Assembly: GCF_947179165.1 (NCBI RefSeq)
Contig: NC_077238.1
Coordinates: 71,345,257 to 71,409,256 of the forward strand
Direction of reading: 5' to 3'
DNA length: 64,000 nt
DNA from: Solanum dulcamara
Lineage: Eukaryota; Streptophyta; Magnoliopsida; Solanales; Solanaceae
Shown: positions 10,056 to 22,732 of the stretch, piece by piece
How positions within the stretch are numbered: position 1 is the first letter of the stretch
How the letters are laid out: the number at the start of each line of letters is the position of its first letter
Program-made: the position numbers and the translations under genes
Notes under the pieces: model-generated
What the model saw: the letters and a program-made list of their open reading frames with translations, nothing else
Told to the model about the DNA's origin: nothing
Database searches by the model: none

Positions 10056-11778
10056 TGTCACGGTCCCGATCCGCTATAACTGACACTAATATTAACCCTT
10101 CAGTGGGAGAATCATTCTAAACAGCCCAACAACAATAATCACAAAGTATCCCAAATTTAAAGATGCAAAACATATATAAAACAAGAATAAATATTGGGTT
10201 CTCATTAACTCAGAAACTAACTAGTTATCAACCCAGATTATGCGGAAATAAATACATCCTAGAAATTGAAAATCGTTTGTACCAAAACTCTAACCAAATA
10301 CTAATATAGAAAAGGGAAACACTCCCAAAAAGAAATAATAATACTAAAACAGTAGTCTGAATATCTGAGTCCTGGGTAAAGGACTAAGACAAATGAAAAA
10401 GTCCACGAGAGCATGATAGAATAGCTCTCCCTTGAACTTGAACAAGATTTTTATTTCTCTAGGCGAGGACTCTCCACAGCCGATTGAATATGCCCTATAC
10501 TTAACAAAAGGTAGAGTAAGAGTAGTATCAGTACAGAAAATAATGATGTACTGGTAGGAACACGCAATTAGCCAGTAAGCTGATCATAACAAGCATATAC
10601 ATATACAGAATAAGTCAACCAATCTCATGTTCAACCATATTCAGCAAGGTCACAACTCAATATCTTCAACATGCTATAACTTCACACAAGGATCATCGTA
10701 AGGGACCAACAAACAATCAACTTTGTGTTGAAACATGACACCCAATCCGAATATATATCAAAACGTAAAACCTGATCTAAATATGTGTCAGACCATAACA
10801 CCTGATCCAATTTATGTGTCAGAATATGACACTCGATCCAAATATACTACATTCACAAATACATTTAGTATTTACAACATTATATCACTAAGAACAGGTT
10901 CATCACAAAATAGGCTAGCAAGTGATCATTTCACACATAATCTAGAAAGTCTCCCTATTCATATACACATATAATATCATGAAGCAATTTAAGAAGTATA
11001 TGAAACACATACAGGAAACAAGACCATCACCTAGCTCAAATTCACGCTTCAACAACCTTACAATGCAAGAGCTTTTTCTTTGCGAGTTTGTTCCTCTCGT
11101 TCTTGGTCTAGAAAATAGTAAATACATATAAAGGATCAACACAATAGCCTAACTATCATGAAATATAACACAATTCACATCCTAGGCCAAACCCATGATC
11201 CTAACCCTACCTCACCCTAGAGTTATTTCCCACCATTAGTTTCCAATTCAAACCCTCCCCCAATGATTACCAACCTTAGTTTCAAGGATCTAGAAATCAA
11301 ATGATGAATTTAGAAAGTAAAATCCTTACCTTAAGCGTGAAAATCTGTGGGAAATCAATGAAAATCATCGTACGTCGCTTTCTAAAGTCTTAGAAATTAT
11401 TTTTGCAGAAAAGACCATTTCTGGGGGGGTTTTCTCGACTTAAGTCGCGACTTTTGAGCTTCATGCCCTCATTTTACAACACACCCCTATCCCAATACGT
11501 ATCAAAATATATCTTTTTACGCCAAATTCAGTTTTGGGAGTTTTATTCTTCCAAATGTGATTCCACGAAGTCGTGCTTCTATCACCTTAACTATCAGCTT
11601 ATCTAAATAAACCAGAGATTTAATCTCCTACCATTCATGTGATCACCCTAGACCTCATCTGACTTAGAATTCATCATCTGGCCTAGGCTAAAAAAATTTT
11701 GAAGTTACTACTCAAAATTTTTTGGCCCGAAATCCTTATCCATTGGCGTATTCCTAACATCGGGGATAAGTAGTTACA
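10056..11778 (-). mobile_element. Gypsy 5' LTR, - orientation
   Basis: On the - strand begins TGTAACTACTTATCCCC (11778) and ends CCGTGACA (10056), 1723 bp, followed by the primer binding site. It is the same family as the solo LTR at 16380-18231: the blocks TTAGGAATA(C/G)GCC, GTAGTAACTT, AAAACTCCC and the end block with GAGAATCATTCTAAA are shared in order. It also carries the GTGTC..GACAC minisatellite (about 10730-10845), partly decayed. ORFs within it are not genes. Confidence 0.85.
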
Positions 11779-13092
11779 ATAGGCCTTTAGACACTGAGTC
11801 TGAATGATCGCACATGTGGTTAGTTCTAGTTTAGGACGATGATGGAATTGATTAGTTATTGTTTACCGTATGATATCTTCTAGGTATTATTTTAGAGAAG
11901 GTAATATGGAGATTGGATGATGATCAGGAATTATTCGAGAAGGAATCCTTCATGTAGGTGGTGGTTGTTGTTTTTCGTTTATGTTATATGTGCTTGTCCA
12001 ACTGCTTCGTTAGTATTGCATGCATGATATATGATTAGGAAAAAAGAAAAGTACACAATTTGAAATGATAAATATTGTCAGTCGCATGCAATGAATGTGT
12101 TTACTTAGGTGTACAAGTGTGATTGTTATTCATTATGGTTATAATTGTGATGTGTATTTCATTATTGGATTAGGTACCATGCCGGTACATGGATCATATA
12201 CCAAGCCGATGCATATTAATGTTAGGCTTGGGTATCATGTCGGTACACTAACTAATGGTTTGATGGGCATCACCACTAGTACACTAACAATTTTTGTGTG
12301 AATTCATGAGTGATCCATATTTATTTCTTTGTGATGTGATTGTTGCATGTGGTTCATGAGTGATAGAAATTTTTGTTTAAATATCGCGATGATTCTTGTG
12401 TAGACCAGAATTGCATGTTGAACACTATAGATATTGCCTTACGGATCCTTAGTGGTTCGGATTACTTGAAAGGTGTGATGAATCAGGTATGAGCTGTTAT
12501 AATATTGTGGATTATGCAATTTGTGAATGTTAAGTTCAATTTATGTTTTTGACAATGGTTAAAAGTGTATGTTATCTATTTTATTAAGTTCGAGTTACCT
12601 GTTCATATTTCGTATAATTGGAGCGTTAGTAAGTCAGGATGTTGATTGAAAGTTTGCTTATTCACTAGTTTGTGCTATTTTGTCAGTCTAGGTAGTCTGG
12701 GACATATTTGATAAAGGGTATTTGAGTCGATGTGGTTTAGTAAAAATCTTGCATGTGGTTTACTAAATTGGTCAAGGTCCAGGATGTTGGCATGAAAGTT
12801 GAGGGTGGAATGGTATCAATGAAAGAGTTGCCAGCGGAAGAAGGTAGGAAGCTGGATCAAAGTGTATTTGTTATGGATAGTGTATCCAAGATAGTAGGGG
12901 CATAGTGATCAGGTTTGGAGTGCATTATTATCATATTGCATATTTTTGACTATTTATATGATATTATGTGATAGATTCAGATTGCCGATGATGCCTACCA
13001 GTGATATTATTTGTACTGATATTACTCTTGCTATGTCACTTGGTATAATCTAATTAAAGGGTCAGTGATATTTCTTAGGTGAAGACGCCGAC
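11779..13092 (+). mobile_element. Gypsy LTR, left part (interrupted by a solo LTR)
   Basis: + strand sequence matching the family of the solo LTR at 2303-4163 in its right half: the blocks around GATGCCTACCAGTG, TTGCTATGTCACTTGG and GTCAGTGATATTTCTTAGGTGAAGA (12985-13085) correspond to 2600-2720 reversed. Its own start was lost where it meets the LTR ending at 11778. Near 12170-12260 it has two GGTA(C/T)CATG(C/T)CGGTAC units in place of the GTGTC repeat. It continues at 15339. Confidence 0.65.
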
Positions 13093-15333
13093 TGTAAGAC
13101 CTTGAAAATTTGAAAGTCATAGCAAAAAGAAAAGTTACAGAAATATATATAGTGTAGGCTTCTACGAGCTGACCTACGGACCATAGAAAGCCCTATGAGC
13201 TGTAAAAAAGTAGTCGTACAAGGCCTGGACACTTAGAAAAAATCTGGAGTTCTAAGACAAGTAAAATTGACGAATTGTAGATTCTTTGACGAGTCGTAGG
13301 TTGAGTTCGTAGGAAGGATCCTGAGAGGTGAGATTTTTTCTAAGTGTTGGATCTACAACCCATAGATGAAGATCGTATAAAGACCTACGATCCATAGATG
13401 AAGATCGACGAAGGTCATCTATAAGCTGTATAAGGATTTACGACCCATAGATGAAGATCGTAGGTTGGAGTAGCTTATTATTTTGTGCACTAGTTCCACA
13501 AAGAATTCCTACGAGTCATAGGAAAACCGAAGTCCTTAGAAAGGGGTTCAGAGACTTAGTTTTTGGATTTGGAAAAGTTGGCAGGACGAGGGCCCTTGAC
13601 GATCCATATGGTCTTCGACGACCCGTATGACAAGTCATAGGATTAACTTCAGCAACCCTATTTTGATGTCTGATTCGACGAACCATTTGAATGGACCGTA
13701 GCAAGGTATATAATCCATAGGTCCTTCTGGCAGAATTTAATGAGGGCTATTTTGGGTATTTTCTATCTATTCTACACTTATGATATGTCATTTTGGGTTA
13801 TTAAACTAAGCCTATAAGTACCAATTCCTTCAAAATTACCTCGTTCCCTTTAGAACTACTTCATGCAATAATTCTCTCACTAGAACTCTCTCCCAAGGAT
13901 CAACTTCTTTTACAAGCTAGGGCTTCAAGATCAAAGTCAATTCTCCATTGTTTAGAGCTTGCATTTGAGCTTTGATTATCAAGGTATGTGGAAATTCATC
14001 CATGGATCCTTTTCATCCATGCAGCCCCAAAGATTTCTCCTTTTTTTCTATCAAATTCAATTCAATGATTCTAGGATTTTGATCAATTTGCATTGGGTCA
14101 ATTCAATTATGTTTTTGCTTGACTTCAATAGCCTATTCATGCATGATTTAAGTTTAATTACATGTTTTCAATAAGTTTTGCAAGGAACCATGCATTATGG
14201 TATGAATTTCAGGTTTTAAACCATGAATTTATGATCAAGGAATTATGAATGATTTATGAAAATTATGAACTATGTTTTTAAGTATGTTTCAAGCAAGTTA
14301 CCATAAATTGTAAATGTTTTCTTACAATATGCAAGAACTTATGATTTGGGTGCTTAGAAAGGTAAGTGTTCACGTGTTATGTTATGACCATGATTTTCAA
14401 GGAGCTACTCTTATTATTGCATTTCTTAATGAATATATTTTTATGTATTCCATTGAAATTGAAGCACCGAGTGAACTTTGTGGTAGGGATGCACAAGAAA
14501 ACCCTAGTAGCAATCCTTAGTTTCAAAATTACGTGTCACAGTAGATGCCTTAATGGCTTAGCTAATGGATCCACATATAGCTCATGTTCATGTTATACGG
14601 CGTCTACCTTGGCAAGTAGCATCTTCTCGATGTGAGAGTTACATCAAATTCCATGTTATAGCTCACATGGTCTTAAATGTCAGTTAATGTTAATACCCCA
14701 CATATGTATATGTTATGTCCTATAAGCTCTTATGATGTTTTATGATGCATTGACCTTATTAAATGTCTTCAAATGTTTCAAGTTTTACTAATGTTTTCAA
14801 GATATTTGGTCATGTATCACATGTCATATTGATTATGTCTGATTATTCTTGTTCATGCATGTTCTCACATTCTTAGTATATTTCATGTACTAACTCATAC
14901 TTTTGTCTAAATTGTATCATAATATAGGGTCCAACGCTAATTCTCCCATTCGTGCCTAGTTGGCGATTTATCTGCTTGGTTATATTGGTGAGTCCTTTTG
15001 AGCAAGGCCGTTATGACTTTTGTTCATGTTCAAAATATGTTCCTTTATTTATGTTTTGGTGAGCTAGAAACTTATCCTAAGCTCAATCTAATAGTAGTAG
15101 AGGCATGTTTAGACTGTCATGAGTATGTACTTCCCATCGATTTGGAGGTTATGTTTGATTCTCCTTCTATCGAGATTCTATCCTTTGAGACTTACATTTC
15201 CGCATTATGATATCTCTTGTTATATTCTTATTTACCTTATGTATGCTCATGTATGATATGTTAAGAGGTTTGGTTAGGATCTCTCAGGATCCTAATCGTC
15301 GTGTCACGCCTGGGCTTAGCTTAGGTCGTGACA
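13093..15333 (+). mobile_element. Solo gypsy LTR nested in another LTR
   Basis: Begins TGTAAGACCTTG and ends GGTCGTGACA, 2241 bp, with nearly matching 5-bp flanks CCGAC (13088-13092) and CCGAT (15334-15338). Near its start it has the ACG(A/G)(C/T)CCATAGATGAAGATCG repeat three times (about 13350, 13388, 13440) and CTACGG-type motifs typical of Solanaceae gypsy LTRs. It splits the LTR 11779-15662: the host LTR resumes right after the flank repeat. ORFs in it are chance. Confidence 0.82.
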
Positions 15334-15338
15334 CCGAT

Positions 15339-15662
15339 GATCTCTAATAGCTTTTACTTCTCTCAGTCTATTGTAAGAGATGTGTCTAATTTATGTATAT
15401 TTATTTCTTATTTTTAGAAGATCTTTTACCTATCTAGACTAATTCTTGGAGAGAATTTTTATTTTATTTTAAAAGGATTTTATTGTAATTTTCAAAGGTT
15501 GAAATAAAAGTTTAAGCCGAAAATCTTCATCTGTTGTTTATAAAGGTGAATCAAAGTATTTTTACTTATATCGCATAACCTTTTTTAACATGGTTGGTAA
15601 GGATTCTCTTATTTAGGTGTTAGAATAGGTGCCCATACGGTCCGATGGATTGGGTTGTGATA
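15339..15662 (+). mobile_element. Gypsy LTR, right part
   Basis: Continuation of the LTR interrupted at 13092. Its end (GGATTCTCTTATTTAGGTG, TTAGAATAGGTGCCCATA, GGATTGGGTTGTGATA) matches the last 80 bp of the solo LTR at 2303-4163 read on the - strand. The terminal TA in place of CA again looks like a decayed LTR end. Confidence 0.7.
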
Positions 15663-16374
15663 ATCATTTTTGTTATTTCGGGACAAATTGAACCTTATAC
15701 TTGGTTCAACTTGAGAATGATAAATATGATATTTAGAATTAGTTAATGTATTTATTAAAAAATATTTATGTAGTTGTACATATATCAAATTTTGTATAAA
15801 TACCTCATTTATGATTAATGAAAGTCATTTTAGAACACCATACATTTTGAGTTGGACTATGTGTTACAATAAATAACCCATAGCTAACACTTACCTTAGA
15901 TGTTGTCAAAATTGTCCACAGCGATGGATTTATCATTTAGATCCCTAAGTTCTACATTTCTTTTCTTTTGATAATTTTTGTCCCAAATTTTTTTTTAACG
16001 AGGCAGCAATATGAATTGTGCTACGATAGTTACATGCTTTCTCGTCACGAAGAGGATAAATCTTTCACTTTTCGATCTCGATTTCACCGTTGCCTGAAAA
16101 TTGAAGGGACTATTTGTATAGGATAAAAAAATAAACTTTATACTTAGGTGAATCAAGAAGAGACATATGACAAAAAGAATATATCAAAAGTGACTCAATA
16201 GAAATAACATCAAATGTTATCCCCATAATGTGATCGATATATAAAGATAATCTTATCCACGAAAATGTATGAGTCAATAGTCGAAGCTGGTGTACTATCA
16301 GTAAAATCCATTCAGCTCCAGAAATAAGATGTAATAACATCAATAAGATCAGGAGGATTTGATGACACTGCTAA
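15663..16374. other. Intergenic DNA, nothing recognised
   Basis: About 700 bp with only short chance ORFs on both strands; no recognised gene or repeat. Confidence 0.55.
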
Positions 16375-16379
16375 CTATT

Positions 16380-18231
16380 TGTAACGACATATCTCCATCG
16401 TTAGGAATAGGCCAATTGGGAAGGATTTCGGGCCAGAAAACTTCAGGTAGTAACTTTAGAAAAACTTAGCTTAGGCTAGACTTGGATAAATTTTGAGTCA
16501 GGTGAATTCTAGGGTGATCATGTAAATGATGAGAGGTCAAACCTCTAATTTAATTGGATAGGCTGATAGTAAGGACAATACGGAGCTTTTATGACTTCGC
16601 AGAATCGCATTCGGACGAGTAAAACTCCCGGAATTGAAGTTGGTGTGAAAGGTATATTTTAATACATCTTTGGAAGGGGGTGTATCATGAAATGGGGGCT
16701 TGGAGCAAAAACTCCGAGCTCACTGTTTCCGTATATCCCTCTAAAGTGGGACCATTAGAGCGAAATGGGTCCCGCCAGAGCGGAACAGTCGCAACTTAAA
16801 TAGTGACAAAGTTCAGAAATGGTCTTTTTCTGCAAAATCAATTTCTTAGACTTTGAGAGGCGATCTAGGGCGAATTCTATCAAGTTTTCATGGATTTCCA
16901 TACTTACGGTAAATATTTTACTCCCTAAATTCATACTTTGATTTCTATAACCTAGAAAGTATGGTGGGTAATCATTGGAGGAGGGTTTAAACTGAAAACC
17001 TATGGTAGAAAATAGCCTTAGGATGAGGTTAGGATCATGGTTTTGGCCTTGGGTATGAATTGTGTTATATCTCATGATAGTTAGGCCATTGTGTTGATCT
17101 TTTATATGTGTTTATTATTTTCTAGACCAAGAATGAGAAGAAGGAACCCAGAAACGGAAGGCTCATGCATTGTAAGGTTGTTGAAGCGTGAATTTGAGGT
17201 AGGTGATGGTCTAGTTTCCTGTATGTGTTTCATATACTTATTAAATTGATTCATGATATACATGTGTGTATATAAATAGGGAAACATGCTAGATTATGTG
17301 TGAAATGATCACTTGTCGGTCTGTTTTTGTGATGAACCTGTTCTTGTTGATATAAATGTTGTAAACACTGAATGTAATTATGATTGTGGTATGCTTGGAT
17401 CGGGTGTCACGTTCTGACACATATTTAGTTCGAGTGTCACGTTCCGACACATAATTATATTGGGTATCACGTTCCGACACATAATTGGATGGGGTGTCAC
17501 GTTTCGACACATATTTGGATTGGATGTCACGTTCCGACACAAAATTGATTATTTGTAATTCCCCTGAGAGGACCTCTGTGTGAAGTTATAGTATGTGGAG
17601 GATATTGAGTTGTAATATTATTGAATATAGTTGAACTTGAGATTAGTTGACTTATTCTATATATGTATATGCCTATTGTGTTGAATTTACTTGTCTATGA
17701 TCCGCTTACAGACTAACCGCGTGATTCTACCAGTATACCGTTGTTTTTGTGTACTGATACTCCTCTTGCTCTGCCATTTTGTTAAGTACAGGGCATATTT
17801 ATCCGACTGCGGAGAGACCTCGGATAGAAGAGTGAGCTTGTTCGACTTCAAGGGTGAGCTGTTTGTTTCGAGCTGTCATGGACTCTTCTATATTCTAGTT
17901 CTAGTCCCTTTTCGAGGACTAAGATTTCATACACTGTTTCAGTATTATGACTTAGTTTTTGGGAGTGTTTCCCTTCTTATATTGACTATTAGTTAGAGTT
18001 TTGGTACGGACGACTTTCAGTTTCTAGGGTGTGTTTATTTTCGCATAATTTGGGTTGATAACTAGTTGATTTTTGAGTTTATGGGAACTCAGCATCATTC
18101 TTTGAATTAAACCTGCTTCCGCATCTTTAAGTTTGTGTATACATAGCGATTATTGTTGTTGGGAATTTAGAATGGTTCTCCCACCGGAGAGTTAGAGTGA
18201 GTGTCAGTCACGACGGGTCAGGATCGTGATA
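16380..18231 (+). mobile_element. Solo gypsy LTR with exact target duplication
   Basis: Begins TGTAACGACATATC and ends GGATCGTGATA, 1852 bp. A 5-bp direct repeat CTATT flanks both sides (16375-16379 and 18232-18236). The final TA in place of CA is a single transition. Same family as the LTR at 10056-11778 and the fragment at 5641-6010. It holds the palindromic minisatellite at 17395-17545. No internal region remains, so it arose by unequal recombination between the two LTRs of a full element. Confidence 0.9.
17395..17545. repeat. Palindromic minisatellite in the gypsy LTR
   Basis: Five units of about 30-31 bp, each GTGTCACGTTCYGACACA plus an AT-rich spacer ending in GGAT(T/C)GG. The core pairs with itself (GTGTC..GACAC). 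This is the best-preserved of the three arrays in the window. Confidence 0.9.
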
Positions 18232-18236
18232 CTATT

Positions 18237-21164
18237 AACATTGTAACTCAAGCTTATTCTATTATCTTATTTTATTATTTTAATTCAATTCTAACCTTTA
18301 TTTATTATTATTTCTTTTATGTTATTCATATTGATTAAACAAGTTACAGTATACAAATCATATGTTTTGAGTCATTTCAATTCGTATGTTCTTGAACCAT
18401 GTTTATAAATTTAACTATATCGATTTAAAGGCAAACAATGAATCTCTACAATGAAATTTTAATGAAACTAAGTGATATTTTGAAAATCAATAAAAAATAA
18501 TACTATAATGGACTAAAAAGATACGTATGAAATTTTAATTTCTTCAACAATATTGTTGCTTTAATTTTTTACACATTGAAAAAGTAGATGTCATAATTCA
18601 TACTAATTGATGGTCATTTTCTATGTTTTATAAATACATACAAAATTTGATTAAACTCTACCATTAATTAAGCATCAAAAGATTTATTAAGCCATTAAAA
18701 AGATGAAGGGATTATTATTTTTCAAACTAAAATTTAAGAGCGTAAAGTAGATAATAGTCTTTAGATCAATACAGGTTTCTTTAAAATATTAAAGTTATTT
18801 GGAGAAATAATTTCAAATATTAATCTCAAAAAATGTGAAAACTTTTCGACAATCAATTTTCTTCAATCAAAGCTTTTTCTATTTTCTAGTCTAATCATAT
18901 TACCAACCAAGCTACTTTATGGGAACAACATCACCGTCCAAATTCCATTACACTGTTAAAAAATAAAATTACATAGCATTATTCTTTCTCATTAAATGGA
19001 AATTATAAAAGCAGATTATGAAGAATTAAATATACATCAAAATCGAACGAAATTCAATATTTACTATATATATATATACATAAAAAATAAATTTTAATAA
19101 TATATAAATAATATAATTTTTCGTCGAAGGAATTTGAATGACTCGTGAGCCCTTACTAGCTTTGCCCCTTATCAATGTATGAGTAATATAAAAATTTGCT
19201 GACTGCAAAAATGTCTATATACGCCTAATTTTAATAATATTTCAGTAAAGATTTTAAATGTAGAATCCCATTTCCTTCGATTTTTCGCTCTTCCAAATCT
19301 AAATTCTTACTTCTAACGTAGGGTGTGTGCGGTTGGAGGAAAAATGTTTTCAAGAAAAAATATTTTTTTAGGTAAATAAGTGTTTGTTTGGATTTATAAT
19401 ATGAAGTTACGTTGAAATTAGACTGATTTGAAGTTAGAAGTTTTATGAGTCTGAAAATGATGGTGAAAAATACAAAGTTGACCAAAGTAATGGTCAAAAA
19501 GAAAGTTTTTATTTTCTGCCTATAGTGCACTAATGTCTCATTTATTTGCACTTAATGAAGTAAGAATCTAAGTGATTTAGATCTAAACTCATTAAGTGCA
19601 TTTGTCATGTTCTCGATAAATTGAAAGTTTGTAATGTCTTCCCTGATCACCTCTCCTTCGCCTGCATTTACCTTTCCTCGTGCCTCCAACTCAACCTCTT
19701 CCACCCCTGCAATGAGGCATTTATGCATCTTCTAACCATCTTGATCTCGCTTTTCAAATCTTGTTCATCACATATGTCACTCAACTTATCTCTTGAATAT
19801 CTTCAGTTTTGATCATATAACACATCCATCTAAATATTCTCATTTTCACAAATTTAATTTTTTTATATATGAATTTTTTTTTTACTGACCAACACTCTAT
19901 TCATACAACATAATTGATTTAATCACTATACTATAGAACTTTATCTTGGTAGTCTCGTACAAAACATTCCAAATGGAATAAAAAGGAGAGATGGTGTGCA
20001 AACTTTTTATACATCCAATTTAATTGCTTACATTTAGTAGATAAGTTATGCCTGAATTTTTTTTAATAGGAAATTACAAATTACTCTGTGTGGGTCCAAC
20101 TATGGGGACTATGGTGTGTTTATTTAATAGTAATCAAAATTAGAGTAGAAAATAAAAAATTAAGATGGATTAATGAACACTAATAAGTGTATGGTAAAAG
20201 AAAGACCCCTTTTTCCTTGCAGTGCGCATGCCAACTAATGAACATGTCTCACATGACAAGTGTTTGTCATGATTTGAACTTTATTGAGACATGATATTTA
20301 GTCTAATTATTTATAATTTGAGTTAGTGCATTTTAAATTCTGTTTGGAAAAAAAAAAAAAAGAGTAGTGCATTTTAGATGTTAAAAGCTCAAATTTTCTT
20401 TTTTATTTTTTATTTTTTTAATATTCGTATTAAACTTCAAACAACTCTAAATTCGTATCACTTAAGATACATTTAAATAGATAAGCATTCACTAATAAAA
20501 AAAAATATATTCTACAATCAAATCTCAAATCCAAGACTTGTAATTAAAATTTGAGGAATCCTCATTGGTAGAAAAGCAAATCTCCTGCCATAAATTCAAA
20601 TACGACAATTTACTCACTTTGAAATGCCCATGAAATCCCTCAACCCCCACTCCCCACCCCCAAACCCCCGTGCCACATTTTAAAACCTAAATAAGGTGAA
20701 TTGTACTTTTATAAATAAACTTCTTTTTCTTAAAAATTATACCATACATGTTGTTTTTAATATAACAAATCAAATTATCAATAAAAAATAATGTTAAACT
20801 AACTAACTCATTATAACTTGTCATCACACAACGACCCCCTAGTCTAATATGTTTTTTTAAATATTATAAAAAAATAAAATATGACCGGGATAAAAGGGAT
20901 GCTACAATTATTGTCTACTCTGTATTTTGACAATTGACATAGAATAACTTTACAATTATTGTATAACAACAACAACAACTCAGTAACTTTATAATTATTA
21001 TATGGTTTTTAATAATGTAATCCAGCATATTACTAGGACTATGTTTAATGAGTCGAACATTTTATCACTACTATCCCTCATGTATACTACCATTATTGAT
21101 CTTAATTTAGTACAAAAAAAGAAGTTCATGAAGTCTGGTACTTTATGATACATATATATAGCTA
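18237..21164. other. AT-rich intergenic DNA, nothing recognised
   Basis: About 2.9 kb, strongly AT-rich, with poly-A/T runs and only short chance ORFs. No gene, tRNA or known repeat was identified by reading. Confidence 0.55.
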
Positions 21165-21247
21165 TAAGGTTGCGTACAATAGACCCTTGTGGTCGGGTCC
21201 TTCTCCGTACACGGAGAGCTTAAGTGCATCGAACTGTCCTTTTTTTA
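21165..21247 (+). mobile_element. Truncated SINE (AU/TS type), 3' part
   Basis: The stretch AAGGTTGCGTACAATAGACC, CTTGTGGTCGGGTCCTTCTCC, GTACACGGAGAGCTTAAGTGCA, then ATCGAACTGTCC and a T run matches the 3' body of the AU-family SINE as I know it from plants. The Pol III promoter half (A and B boxes) is missing, so it is a 5'-truncated copy. Confidence 0.72.
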
Positions 21248-21289
21248 TATTTTTTAATTTGGTATAAGTGAATATTTATGTTTTTCAAA

Positions 21290-22512
21290 AGCGGAACCCA
21301 TCGGCAGCCTTCTAAAGTTGATACGTTTTTTCATTTAGGCACCTCAAGTAAACCCTATACATTTTGAACACATAAGGTAAGGTCGAACTGTGTCATTTTA
21401 ACACTTTTTGTTGATTTGGCAACTTGTGTGATTTTCATTCCTAAAAAGTCATATTTTTTGTTTTCTTATTATTTTTTATTATTTCCTCCTTCTTCTTCAT
21501 CATCATCTTTCTTCTTCTTCATTATTTTTTTCTATCTTTTTTATTTAATATTCTACCATTAAAGAATCTTTCATAATTATTATCTTGTTCATCGAAAAAA
21601 ATGAAGACCACCACCATTCTCTAAGAATATGTGACATTTTCTTTTTGTATAAAATCAAAAACAAATTTTAAATTCTTAAAAAATTATCCCAAAAAATATA
21701 TTCATGAAAATTCATTTTCTCTTCAAGATTTTATCCCAACATGTTACTATATCAATGTAATTATAGATCTGACATATTAATCAAAGTTGATGGAAACAAA
21801 AGAAAGAAGAAAAAGTTCATCAAGAAAAGAAATAAAATCTGGGTTTCAAGTTTTTTTTTTACTAATACTTTATTTTTTGGTCAACGATTATACAAATTTG
21901 TTAATCTAATGCTCGGTGCATTTCATTTGCAAAAGCAAAAAGCTATCGTTTTAGTCCATTAATTTCAGATTTTACCCATTCATTTTGTATTTTTTTCATT
22001 GCAATTCTTTTGGTTAACAACTTTTAGCATTTTGGTGTATAATTATTGTGTAGTTTCTTGTTCTTGAATTCTATCTATGAACCTTAAATGAATTAAAAAT
22101 AAAAAATAAAAAAGATAAAAGATGGAGTATGGTCACTGATAATGGAACTCTAATGGCTATGGCAGGGGAATTCTTGGGGAAGGAGAGGTTGGGCAGGTTG
22201 GTGGGGTGTGGGTTTAGAAAATAGTTTTTTTTCTTTTTTTTTAATAAAAAATAGTTTTTTCTTTATTTTTTTTAATAATTTATTTTTAATTATTATTATA
22301 TACCCAAATGTCACATTTCATCTTTTAATTAGTCATCATTCCACGTCATCAGTAAGTGTAATACACACATCTTATAATTTTAGTTGAATGTCAAAAAGTG
22401 TCAAAATGATATAGCGGGGCCTAACATAAAGTGTCTAAAATGAACAAAGTCTAGTTTGAGTATCTAAGTGAAAGTTGATGCAAACTTTAAGAGGCCAGCG
22501 ATGGGTTCAATC
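21290..22512. mobile_element. Non-autonomous Mutator-like element with 9-bp target duplication
   Basis: The left end (GGAACCCATCGGCAGCCTTC, then TTCATTTAGGCACCTCAAGT and CATTTTAACACTTTTTG) is matched in inverted order by the right end (reverse complement TGAACCCATCGCTGGCCTC, TTCACTTAGATACTCAAACT, CATTTTGACACTTTTTG), giving long terminal inverted repeats of at least 120 bp. The 9-bp direct repeat TTTTTCAAA lies just outside each end (21281-21289 and 22513-22521). A 9-bp duplication with long inverted ends is the mark of Mutator elements. There is no transposase; the ORF inside is not a gene. Confidence 0.82.
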
Positions 22513-22732
22513 TTTTTCAAATAAGTAGACATATGTATTCTATGTGACATAACATAAGTTGGATGTGACGTGAAATGTTATGTAAAACGCCACATAAAAT
22601 GTATGTGTCTACTAATTATTTAATTTTATCTAAATTTAAGTGATGCATAAATATCAGTTGATATTAAATTAAAAGACACGTTTATGTTTTTTAGCCAAAA
22701 AAATGTGCACTTGGTTTTATGAGTTGTGACAT

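Noticed and set aside
19621..19812. 63-codon ORF in the AT-rich stretch
   Set aside because: Pyrimidine-rich chance frame without domain, homologous motif or gene context.
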